Assembly: GCA_025965275.1 (NCBI GenBank)
Contig: JAOPXG010000041.1
Span: 1 to 46,946, forward strand
Direction of reading: 5' to 3'
DNA length: 46,946 bases
Origin: Nocardioides sp.
Lineage (GTDB): Bacteria > Actinomycetota > Actinomycetes > Propionibacteriales > Nocardioidaceae
Shown: positions 1 through 12,616 of the stretch, in pieces
How the letters are laid out: each line of letters begins with the position of its first letter
Numbering within the stretch: the first letter of the stretch is position 1
Made by a program: the position numbers and the translations under genes
Notes under the pieces: generated by a model
The model's database searches: none
Told to the model about the DNA's origin: nothing
The model's input: only the letters and a program-made list of their open reading frames with translations

Positions 1-58
1 CGGAGGCCCGGGCGGACAGCAGGTCGGTGTCAGAGGTGGAGAGAAGCGCGATCTTCAC
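1..58 (-). CDS. cobN: Cobaltochelatase CobN-like, first 19 codons only (runs off left edge)
   Basis: Minus strand GTG at 58 reads VKIALLSTSDTDLLSARAS, typical of CobN N-termini (LLSTSDTDLL.ARAS), preceded by a GAGGAGG ribosome-binding site and a cobalamin riboswitch. Confidence 0.7.
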   Translation of the reverse strand, partial: MKIALLSTSDTDLLSARAS

Positions 59-84
59 AGGATGCCTCCTCGGGGTTCTCGCCC

Positions 85-215
85 CGGCTCGTGGAAGGAG
101 GTCCCGTGGCCAGTGTCTGGCTGAGGCGCCTGCTCGTCGGAGCAGGTGCCTTCACAGTGGCGGAACCGCCCCGGACTCGCACCGGGTTCCTGCTCCACGA
201 GACGTGTGCGGACAG
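85..215 (-). ncRNA. Cobalamin riboswitch upstream of cobN
   Basis: Minus strand contains GGAACCCGGTGCGAGTCCGGGGCGGTTCCGCCACTGTGA followed by the B12-box-like GCGCCTCAGCCAGACACTGGCC. Outer boundaries are approximate. Confidence 0.82.
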
Positions 216-296
216 ACTAGTGCCCGCGCGAGCTCACCCGAAGCGGGTGGCGAACAGGTGCCTCCGACCTGGGTACGTTCTCGCCATGGGCCGGCC

Positions 297-1114
297 TCAG
301 GCGGCGAAGGTGACCTGGGCCTCGACGGTGCGCAGCAGGTCGGGAGTGACCTCGTTGACGCCGTGCACCGACGCGGCGTGCGCGGCGACCTGGGCGACAC
401 CGGTGCCGTCGTCGTTGAGGTCGAACGGCTCGAAGAGCGCCTGCAGCACCTCGAGATCGATGGGGTCGGCGTCGCGGACCACCCGCAGCTCGATCCAGGG
501 CGGTACGTCGGCGACCTCCAGTCGCAGCGACCGCGGGGTCGGGATGGAGCTCCCGGCCACCCACAGGTCGCGCAGCACCAGCCGGAACAGCGCAGGGTCG
601 ACCAGCAGCTCGACATCGGGTCCCAGACCGCCGATCTCGCCGACGTCGGGCAGCCCGGCCGCGAGCTCGCCGACCGTGACCGGGGCCGGGCCCACCGACA
701 GCAGGCCGAGCGACGCGGCCGCGAGGATCTGCACGTCGACGACCCGGTCGGCGAGGCGGTTCAGCGCCTCGTCGAGGCGGGCCACCGTGCGCGCCGCCGA
801 CGCCAGCGGCACGTCGTCCTCCAGCAGCATCGCGACCCAGCCCTGGGCAACCGCCAGCGGGGTGCGCAGCTCGTGGGCGAACGCCGCCAGGAACCGGTCG
901 CGCTGGCTGGCGGCGTCCGGGTCCGGTGTGTTGGTGACCTGTGCGGTGCCGGCATCGACGAACGACCGGACCCAGCGGTGCAGCACGGCCGGGTCGACCG
1001 ACCACTGCTGCGCCACTCGGGCGCCGACCGGCCGGCGAGCACCGCGAGCACGGCCGCGACCCGCCCGTCGACGGCTTCGTCGGCGCGGCCGCCCGGGATC
1101 ATACGGGGCCGCAT
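297..1114 (-). pseudogene. HTH plus HisKA-like protein with one apparent frameshift
   Basis: MRPRMIPGGRADEAVDGRVAAVLAVLAGRSAPE (frame of ORF 761..1342) continues in the frame of ORF 297..1016 as (V)AQQWSVDPAVLHRWV...FAHELRTPLAVAQGW. One missing base near 1015-1018 restores a single reading frame. Confidence 0.65.
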
Positions 1115-1182
1115 CGCGGTGTCGTCGTCCACCGGGCGAGCCTCGGGTGCGGCCCGGAGCCGACCCCGCCAGGCTCGGCCGG

Positions 1183-2364
1183 TCAGGGCTTGAAGACCAC
1201 CTTGACGGTGCCGTCGAGCTTCTTCTGGAAGTTCTCGTAGGCCTCCGGCGCCTCGGACAGCGGCACCTGGTGGGTGGCGAACAGCTCGGTGCCGAGCGGG
1301 TCGGCGTCGTCGACGAGCAGCGGCATGATGTCGTCGACCCAACGCTTGACGTTCGCCTGCCCCATCCGGAACTGGAGCTGCTTGTCGAACATCGTCATCA
1401 TCGGCATCGGGTCGGTCTCCCCGCCGTACACGCCGATCAGCGAGACGGTGCCGCCGCGTCGGACTGCGTCGATCGCGGTGTAGATCGCCGACATCCGGTC
1501 GAGACCGACCCTGCCCATGATCGCGGCCGAGAGCCGCTTCGGGAGTGCGTTGAACACCCGCTGGCCGACCTCGGCGACGGGCGAGCCGTGCGCCTCCATG
1601 CCGACGGCGTCGATCACGGAGTCGGCGCCGCGGCCCTGGGTCAGCGACCGGACCTCCTCGCCGACGTCGTCGACCGCGTCGAGGTCGATCACCTCGGCGC
1701 CGCGGGCCTTCGCCCGGGCGAGCCGCTCAGGCACCCGGTCCACCGAGATCACCCGGAAGCCCTGGTGCAGCGCGATCCGGGTGGCCATCTCGCCGATCGG
1801 ACCGAGGCCGAGCACCAGCAGGGTGCCGCCCTCGGGGACGTCGGCGTAGACGACGGACTGCCACGCCGTCGGGAGCACGTCGGAGAGGAAGAGGAAGCGC
1901 TCGTCGGCCGGGCCCTCGGGCACCTTGATCGGCATGAACTGCGCCTGCGGGACACGCAGGAACTCCGCCTGCGCGCCGGGCACCTCGCCGTACAGCTTGC
2001 TGAAGCCGAAGAGCGCGGCGCCGCTGCCCTGCTCACGGACCTGGGTGGTCTCGCACTGCGTGTAGAGCCCGCGGTCGCACATCCAGCACGAACCGCAGCA
2101 GATCTGGAACGGCATGACGACGCGGTCGCCGACCTTCAGGTCGCCGGTCGCCGAGCCGACCTCCTCGACGATGCCCATCGGCTCGTGGCCGAGGACGTCG
2201 CCCTCGCCCATGAACGGACCCAGCGTCTCGTAGAGATGCAGGTCGGAGCCGCAGAGGCCGCTGGACGTGATCCGGACGATCGCGTCCGTCGGCTCCTGGA
2301 TGGTCGGGTCGGGCACGTCCTCGACCCGTACGTCGCGTCGGCCGTGCCAGGTGACTGCCTTCAT
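1183..2364 (-). CDS. Zinc-dependent alcohol dehydrogenase (MDR superfamily)
   Basis: 393 aa; GLCGSDLHLYE, GHEPMGIVEEVG, Cys cluster CCGSCWMCDRGLYTQC, Rossmann VLGLGPIGEMA. Confidence 0.9.
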   Translation of the reverse strand: MKAVTWHGRRDVRVEDVPDPTIQEPTDAIVRITSSGLCGSDLHLYETLGPFMGEGDVLGHEPMGIVEEVGSATGDLKVGDRVVMPFQICCGSCWMCDRGLYTQCETTQVREQGSGAALFGFSKLYGEVPGAQAEFLRVPQAQFMPIKVPEGPADERFLFLSDVLPTAWQSVVYADVPEGGTLLVLGLGPIGEMATRIALHQGFRVISVDRVPERLARAKARGAEVIDLDAVDDVGEEVRSLTQGRGADSVIDAVGMEAHGSPVAEVGQRVFNALPKRLSAAIMGRVGLDRMSAIYTAIDAVRRGGTVSLIGVYGGETDPMPMMTMFDKQLQFRMGQANVKRWVDDIMPLLVDDADPLGTELFATHQVPLSEAPEAYENFQKKLDGTVKVVFKP

Positions 2365-2444
2365 GGTGGAGCTCCCTCGATGTCGTGGGTGCTCCCGGTA
2401 CCCGTGGCTGTCGGCCGCATGCCGACCCGTTCGGGTGAAGGCGG

Positions 2445-3857
2445 CTACTGGGTCTCGGTCGCCGCGGGCTCGGCCGGGGCCGGCACGGGCTCGGAGGGCG
2501 CGGGCACGGTCGCCGCCGCAGGCTCGGCGGCCGTGGAGGTGGCCTCCCCCTTGATCGACGCGATCAGGTTCTGGGCCAGGCCGAGGCCGGCGCCGCCCAT
2601 CGTGAGCGCCTTGCCGAGCATGTCCTCCATGCCCTGGGCGCCGTTGAGGACCACCAGGTTGTCGATGTTGCCGAGCGCGGCGGCGCCGGCGCGCACGATC
2701 TCCGGGTAGCTCTCGGCGATCGTCTGCGCGATGACGGCGTCCTGGTTCTCCGCGAGCGCCTCGGCGCGCGCCTTGATGCCCGCGGCCTCGGCCAGTCCCT
2801 TGGCCTGGATGGCCTTCGCCTCGGCCTCACCGGTGGCCGCGGTGGCCGACGCCTCGGCCTGGCCGCGCAGCTTGGTCTCCTCGGCCTCGGCCTGGGCGCG
2901 GGCGATCTTCGCCTGCCGGTCGGCGTCGGCGAGGGTGATCTGCCGGTACGCCTCGGCGTCGGCGGGCTTGCGGATCTCGGTGTTCAGCACCTTCTCCGCG
3001 CGCTGGGCGTCCAGCTCGGCCGCGGCCGTCTCGGCCCGGACGACCTCCTGGCGGGCCTGGGCCTCGGTGAGCGGACCGGCCTGGGCCGACTGCGCCTTGG
3101 CGGTGTCGACCTCGGCCTGGTAGCCGGCCTGCTCGATCTGCGACTGGCGGACGGCCTCGGCCTTGCGGGCGTCCGCGATCTGCTCGGCCTGGGTCGCCTC
3201 CTGGTCGCGCTGGGCGGCGGCGATGCGGGCGGCCGCCTCGATCGCGGCGGCCTGCGGCTTGCCGAGGTTGTTGATGTAGCCGACCTCGTCGTCGATCTCC
3301 TGGATCTGCAGCGAGTCGACGATGAGACCCAGCTTGCCCAGGTCGTCGGCGAGCGACGTGCGGATGTTGGCGGTCAGCGACTCTCGGTCGTGGAGCATCC
3401 CCTCGACGGTCATGCCGCCGACGATGGCGCGCAGGTGTCCGGCGAACAGCTCGTGGATGGTGCTGACCAGCGTCTCCTCGTTCTGCTCGAGGAAACGGCG
3501 GGCGGCGTTGGCGATGCTGGCCTTGTCGTCGGCGACCTTGAAGACCACGACGCCCTTCACCGTCAGCGGGATCGACTGGCTCGAGACCGCCTTGACGGTC
3601 AGCGTGGTGGTCCGCAGCCCGAGGTAGAACCGGCGCACGGTCTGGAAGCCGGGGATGACCGCCGTGCCGCGCCCGACGACGATCTTGAAGCCACGCCCCG
3701 TGTCGCCGGGCATGTCCGCCGACGTCTCCCCGTGCGCGCCGAGGCCCGAGATGATCAGCGCCTCGTTGGGCTCGGCGACCCGCCAGATCACCTTGAAGAC
3801 CAGGACGATGAACAGCAGGACGACGAGGGCTGCGATGCCCGTGAAGAGAAGCGTCAT
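2445..3857 (-). CDS. SPFH/flotillin family protein
   Basis: 470 aa; N-terminal TM helix, SPFH domain, Ala/Glu-rich coiled coil (AEAKAIQAKGLAEAAGIKARAEAL). Confidence 0.9.
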   Translation of the reverse strand: MTLLFTGIAALVVLLFIVLVFKVIWRVAEPNEALIISGLGAHGETSADMPGDTGRGFKIVVGRGTAVIPGFQTVRRFYLGLRTTTLTVKAVSSQSIPLTVKGVVVFKVADDKASIANAARRFLEQNEETLVSTIHELFAGHLRAIVGGMTVEGMLHDRESLTANIRTSLADDLGKLGLIVDSLQIQEIDDEVGYINNLGKPQAAAIEAAARIAAAQRDQEATQAEQIADARKAEAVRQSQIEQAGYQAEVDTAKAQSAQAGPLTEAQARQEVVRAETAAAELDAQRAEKVLNTEIRKPADAEAYRQITLADADRQAKIARAQAEAEETKLRGQAEASATAATGEAEAKAIQAKGLAEAAGIKARAEALAENQDAVIAQTIAESYPEIVRAGAAALGNIDNLVVLNGAQGMEDMLGKALTMGGAGLGLAQNLIASIKGEATSTAAEPAAATVPAPSEPVPAPAEPAATETQ

Positions 3858-3899
3858 GGGATGACTTTCTGTGGCGGATGACGGGCGGATGACAGGGCG

Positions 3900-4136
3900 T
3901 CAGAGCGCAGCGGAGACGTACACGATGCGCGGCTGCGTGTACTCCATGACGCGGACCAGCGTCCCGATGGGCAGCGTGTCCGTGCCGATGTACGGGTAGG
4001 CGTTGAACGCCTCGCTGCCGCCCCGGATGGGCAGGATCACCTCGCCGACCAGCCCGGGACCGACGGTGCCGGTCACTCGGCCCTCGCGACCCACGACGCT
4101 GTCGTCACCACGATCGACCGGCGACCTGCGCGTCAT
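3900..4136 (-). CDS. Short NfeD-like/OB-fold protein upstream of SPFH gene
   Basis: 78 aa; GREGRVTGTVGPGLVGEVILPIRGGSEAFNAYP...GTLVRVMEY resembles the NfeD C-terminal OB fold; adjacent to the SPFH gene, same strand. Confidence 0.6.
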   Translation of the reverse strand: MTRRSPVDRGDDSVVGREGRVTGTVGPGLVGEVILPIRGGSEAFNAYPYIGTDTLPIGTLVRVMEYTQPRIVYVSAAL

Positions 4137-4248
4137 GGGTGCTCCTTCGTCCTCGTCCGAGCGAGTGAGCGCTCATCAGATCACATCGGGGGGCCCGCCA
4201 CGACGCCCTTCTGCGGATGGACCCTGCAGGCTCCCGCATCCCGGCGCG

Positions 4249-4359
4249 TCAGATCCGGCCGGTGAGGCGGACCCGGACGGCGCTGCCCGCGCACGCGACC
4301 AGCACCAGGCCTCCGACGATCGTCGCCCAGGACAGGTCCTCCCCGAGCCACAGGCCGAG
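4249..4359 (-). pseudogene. C-terminal remnant of EamA/DMT family transporter
   Basis: Minus strand frame reads LGLWLGEDLSWATIVGGLVLVACAGSAVRVRLTGRI-stop, a typical last TM helix of EamA transporters, with a stop immediately upstream and no remaining N-terminal part. Confidence 0.6.
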
Positions 4360-4369
4360 TCAGCGGGCC

Positions 4370-4607
4370 TGTCCACTCATTGAGCATGACCCGGGTGACG
4401 GGGCCGTTCTTCGGGAGTGGCCCGCCGGCCGCCTCGACGACGAGTTGCCGTGGGTGACCACGACGACTGGTCCACGGACGCCTGGCACTCGTCCGTGGTC
4501 GGGGAGGGGACGCGTCGCCCGGGCTGGCTTCGGCACTGTCGCTGCTTGCATGCGCCCGGCGCGTTCCAGCTCGACTCGCCATGCCGGACCAGCAACAGCT
4601 CCATCAT
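4370..4607 (-). pseudogene. Decayed histidine phosphatase (phosphoglycerate mutase/CobC-like) remnant
   Basis: Starts MMELLLVRHGESSWNA; after frame changes VVVVTHGN and VVEAAGGPLPKNGPVTRVMLNEWTGPL follow. The central part of the domain is missing; start overlaps the bluB-cobT stop (ATGA). Confidence 0.7.
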
Positions 4608-6304
4608 GGCGCCGTGCGCCCGGTCCCCTGGCGAAGCTTCAGCCCGCTGATCAGCATGGCGGCCGCCAACGACGCGCCGACGCCCTCCCCGGCCCGGAGT
4701 CGCAGGTCGAGCAGCGGCTCGAGACCCAGGTGCTCCAGGACCGCAGCGTGCGCGCGTTCGCGGCTGCGCTGGCCGGCTACGAGGTACGCCGCAGCACCGG
4801 GCTCGATGCGCACAGCGACCAACGCGGCGACGCTCGTGGCGAGACCGTCCAGGACGCTGACCGCTCCGGTCGACGCGGCGCCCAGCACCGCGCCGGCGAG
4901 GACGCAGAACTCCGGCCCGCCGACGGCGGCCAGCACCTGTTCAGGGAGCGGCCGGTCTCCTCCGCGCCCTGCCCGCATCCGCGCGACCGCGGCTTCCACG
5001 ACTTCGGTCTTGCGTCGCAGCATCGTGGTGTCCGCGCCTGCCCCGAGCCCCACCACCTCGGCGGCGGACAGGTCGAGCAGGGCTGCCGCGAGGGCCGCGG
5101 CCACGGTGGTGTTGCCGATCCCGACCTCTCCGAGAGCCACCAGGCGGTGCTCCTGTCCCGCAGCTGCCCCGAGTCGTCGGCCGCGCTCGATCAGGTCCGA
5201 GACCTGCTCGGCGGACAGGGCGTCAGTTGTCACGAGGTCACCGGTCGCCGAACCCGCGTCGACCACCTCGAAGTCGAGGCCGGCGGCTGCCGCGGCGACC
5301 GCACCGGCGGACTCCCCGACGTGGCTCGCTGCGAGCACGTCCTCAGTCACCGAGTCGTGGTAGGCGGAGACGCCGTGGCCGGTCACCGAGTGCCGTCCGG
5401 CCACCAGCAGCAACCGGCCTGTGGGGATGTCGTGCGCGCGTCCCTGCATCGCGGCCTCGACCCGGTCGACGTAGCGGTCCAGCACGCCGAGGGAGCCCGG
5501 CGGCGAGAGCAGCAGGTCGGCCCGGTCCCGGACTCCCACCACGGCGTCGTTCTGCGGAGCCCGCAGGTGCGAGGGCGGTGCCGGCGTGGACTCGCTCCAC
5601 CGCTCGGCGAAGATCACCTCCTCGACCGGCTGACGCCGCGACCAGCCCGCCCGCTCCAGTCCCGGGGCCGGCGGCCGCTCGTCGGGCCACCCCAGGCAGA
5701 GCCAGCCCAGGGTGACCACTCCGTCGGGCACGCCGACCAGACCCTCGAGGTCCTGCTGCTCGAACAAGGTGACCCAGCCGACGCCCAGGCCCTCGGCGCG
5801 CGCGGCCAGCCAGAGGTTCTGGATGGCGCATGCGCACGACCACACATCGGCGTCGGGGAAGGTCGCCCGGCCGAGCACCCCCGCAGCCGCCGTACGCCGG
5901 TCGCAGGCGACGACCACGCCGAGCGGAGCCTCGCGGATGCCTTCGAGCTGCAGGTCGAGCAACCGCCGGCCCGCCTCGGAGTCCATCTGCCGGGCCTGAC
6001 GCAGCCGCTGCTCGTCGGCCATCCGGGCCGCCCGGTCCCGGGTGGCCGGATCGGAGACCACGATGAACCGCCACGGTTGGCTGTGCCCGACCGACGGCGC
6101 CATGTGTGCGGCCGCCAGCACCCGGCGCACCGTCTCCGGATCGACCGGGTCGGGCCGGAAGCGGCGAACGTCTCGACGGGCACCGACGACGTCGTAGAAC
6201 GTCTCCCGGACGGTCTCCGGGAACGCCCATCCCTCGACCTCGGCGGCCCGCTCGGCCGCCGAGCTCTGGTCACCGAGGAGGGGTACCGGGCGGTTCCAGG
6301 TCAT
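4604..6304 (-). CDS. Fused BluB (DMB synthase) - CobT (nicotinate-nucleotide:DMB phosphoribosyltransferase)
   Basis: 567 aa from MTWNRPVPLL. N-terminal nitroreductase-like BluB (FYDVVGARRDVRRFRPDPV...HMAPSVGHSQPWRF); C-terminal CobT (PPGSLGVLDRY, GEVGIGNTTVAAAL, GAGADTTMLRRK). Confidence 0.9.
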   Translation of the reverse strand: MTWNRPVPLLGDQSSAAERAAEVEGWAFPETVRETFYDVVGARRDVRRFRPDPVDPETVRRVLAAAHMAPSVGHSQPWRFIVVSDPATRDRAARMADEQRLRQARQMDSEAGRRLLDLQLEGIREAPLGVVVACDRRTAAAGVLGRATFPDADVWSCACAIQNLWLAARAEGLGVGWVTLFEQQDLEGLVGVPDGVVTLGWLCLGWPDERPPAPGLERAGWSRRQPVEEVIFAERWSESTPAPPSHLRAPQNDAVVGVRDRADLLLSPPGSLGVLDRYVDRVEAAMQGRAHDIPTGRLLLVAGRHSVTGHGVSAYHDSVTEDVLAASHVGESAGAVAAAAAGLDFEVVDAGSATGDLVTTDALSAEQVSDLIERGRRLGAAAGQEHRLVALGEVGIGNTTVAAALAAALLDLSAAEVVGLGAGADTTMLRRKTEVVEAAVARMRAGRGGDRPLPEQVLAAVGGPEFCVLAGAVLGAASTGAVSVLDGLATSVAALVAVRIEPGAAAYLVAGQRSRERAHAAVLEHLGLEPLLDLRLRAGEGVGASLAAAMLISGLKLRQGTGRTAP

Positions 6305-6315
6305 GGGGCGCGAGT

Positions 6316-10354
<4,039 letters not shown>

Positions 10355-10364
<10 letters not shown>

Positions 10365-11497
10365 GGTTCCTCATTCCTGTCCGTGTCGCTGTCTCTGGCT
10401 GTGTGGCTGTCGAAACGGTTGGGGTCGAATGCCTGCGTCGCCGGCGGCACCCGGAGGCCGTCGACGTGGGCGCGCACCGTCGCCGCGGTGATCGGCGCAA
10501 GCAGGACGCCGCCCCGGTGAAATCCACCGGCGATCAGCAGCCGGGCGCTTCCCGTGCCTGACACCGGTCCGAGCAGCGGACCGTTGTCGGGGCTCCCGGG
10601 TCGGTCCCGGGCGACCACCTCCAGAAGCTCGGCGGTGGCGAGTCCGGGCACCAGGGCGCGGGCGGTCTCGACCAGCCGGCCCACCGCGCCGAGGGTCGGC
10701 AACGGGTCACCCTCGCCGACCGGGTGCTCCTCCTCGGTCGCACCGATCAGCAGCTCGCCGTGCGCGCGCGGCACGACGTAGACCCGCTCGCCGTGGACGC
10801 GCGCCCGCAGCACCCGGATCGGCGCCTGCCTGCAACGCACCCGGACGACCTCGCCGCGCACCGGGCGCACGTGCGGAATCCCGGTCGCGCCGGTGGCGAG
10901 CACCACCACGTCCGCTCGCAGATGGGAGCCGCCGTCCAGGACCACGCCGTCCGACTCGGGTGTCGCCCGAGCACGAACCACGCGGTCACCCAGCACCGCG
11001 AGCAGCGCGTCGGTGACCCGCCGCGGATTGACGTGGCGGTCGTCGGGCAGCACCGCCCCGCCGACGACGCGCCCCGAGATCACCGGCTCAGCCGCTCGCA
11101 GGGTGCGCCCGTCGAGCTCCTCCACACGCACCCCGCTGGCGTTCAGCAGTCGGCAGGCACGATGCACCTCGGCGAGGTCGTCGCGGTCGGCGGCGACGAG
11201 CATGGTGCCGGTCGAGCGCAGGTCGAGGTGGTGCCCCGACCGTTGCTCCAGCGAGGCCGCGAAGGCCGGCCACCTCTCGAGCGAGTCGATCCCCAGACGC
11301 AGCAGGGCCTCCTCGCCGAACCACGCCTCGCCACCGGGCGCGAGCATCCCCGCGGCCGCGTACGTCGATCCGCAGGCGGGTCTCGGGTCGCAGACGGTCA
11401 CGTCGTGCCCGGCCCGGACCAACTCGTCGGCGCAGGCCAGCCCGATCACCCCGCCACCGACGACCACCACCCTGAGCCCGCGCGTCGCCGCGCTCAC
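10355..11497 (-). CDS. thiO: Glycine oxidase ThiO
   Basis: 380 aa DAAO-type FAD oxidase; VVVVGGGVIGLACADEL; lies within the thi operon. Confidence 0.93.
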
Positions 11498-12123
11498 GAC
11501 GTGTGGACGAGCTCAGCGATCTCCCGGGCCGCGCCGGGTGGGTCGGGGTCCTTCCAGACGGCGGCGACCACGGCGACGCCATGGGCACCGGCGGTCATGA
11601 CGTCGCGCACCCGAGCGGCGGTGATCCCGCCGATCGCGATCGCCGGGATCTCCCGCGCGGTCGCGGCGAGCACCTCGAGTCCGAGGGGGTCAGGCAGCCC
11701 GTCCTTGGTCGAGGTGGCGTGCACCGGACCTACCCCGGCGTAGTCGGCGCCCACAGCCCGCGCGGCGATCGCGTGCTGCGGACCCCGGCAGGTGGCACCG
11801 ACCAGGAAGCCCGCCGGGGCGAGCGCCCGCGCGTCGGCCACGGACAGGTCGTTCCGGCCGAGATGCACTCCGTGCGCCCCGGCGGCGAGGGCGAGGTCGA
11901 GGCGGTCGTTCACGATCACCCGCGTCCCCCGTGGCGCGAGCTCGGCCAGCAGCTCACGCGTCCAGGCGACGACCTCGCGGTCGCTGGCCTGCTTCGCGCG
12001 GATCTGGATCGCGTCGACGCGCGGTGTGCCGACGGGGCCCTCGCCGACGACGGCGAGCAGGTGCGTCAACGCGTCCCGATCGAGGGTTTCGAAATCGGTG
12101 ATCAGGTGGAACCGAGGCAACAC
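11494..12123 (-). CDS. thiE: Thiamine phosphate synthase ThiE
   Basis: 209 aa; VNDRLDLALAAGAHGVHLGRNDL, YAGVGPVHATSTKDG, AIGGITAARV. Confidence 0.93.
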   Translation of the reverse strand: MLPRFHLITDFETLDRDALTHLLAVVGEGPVGTPRVDAIQIRAKQASDREVVAWTRELLAELAPRGTRVIVNDRLDLALAAGAHGVHLGRNDLSVADARALAPAGFLVGATCRGPQHAIAARAVGADYAGVGPVHATSTKDGLPDPLGLEVLAATAREIPAIAIGGITAARVRDVMTAGAHGVAVVAAVWKDPDPPGAAREIAELVHTS

Positions 12124-12127
12124 GTCG

Positions 12128-12222
12128 ATCTCACTTCCTTCGCCGGCATGATCCGGAGCAGGTTCGACGGTCGGGGCGGCATCAGCCCCATCTCAGCCCG
12201 ATGCATCGGGCTCCCGTGTGGA
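12128..12222 (-). ncRNA. TPP (THI box) riboswitch
   Basis: Minus strand CCACACGGGAGCCCGATGCATCGGGCTGAGATGGGGCTGATGCCGCCCCGACCGTCGAACCTGCTCCGGATCATGCCGGCGAAGGAAGTG, directly upstream of thiE. Confidence 0.97.
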
Positions 12223-12616
12223 TGAGAGGACACTAGCACCGGTCCGGTCCGTGCCCACGGGTGTCGTCCACGCGCGGGTCTTGGTAGCTGCCATGAGACC
12301 CGGTGGAAGACCGCCCTTCGGTACTGAGGGACCGGATTCCACAGCGGGCAGGAGTTGAACCTGAAGCCTCCGGCTCAGAGGTCGGACGAGCACGAGCGCA
12401 ATCGCGACAGGCACCGTGCGGAGAACGCCGAGCTCCGGATAAGGAGCGTGATGTCCTCAAGCGATCCGTGGTCCTGTGGGTCAAGGAGGCGACGACGTGA
12501 GCGTGGCATGCTTCATCGCCGACCAAATCGCGCGCGGAGCGGGCGCGCGCGGCGCACCTTCAAGGCCGAGACGACGGCTCTCCTCGACGATGACGACGGC
12601 GCCGAACGGCCACCGG

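Noticed and set aside
91-2709. 872-aa and other long plus-strand ORFs across the B12/ADH/SPFH region
   Set aside because: Antisense high-GC shadow ORFs over genes with clear motifs on the minus strand; low-complexity Arg/Pro/Ser composition.
12317-12400. tRNA-like segment on the minus strand (TCAGGTTCAACTCCTGC resembles a T-arm with canonical T-loop)
   Set aside because: No consistent anticodon stem, D-arm or acceptor pairing could be drawn; likely chance or a very degraded tRNA.
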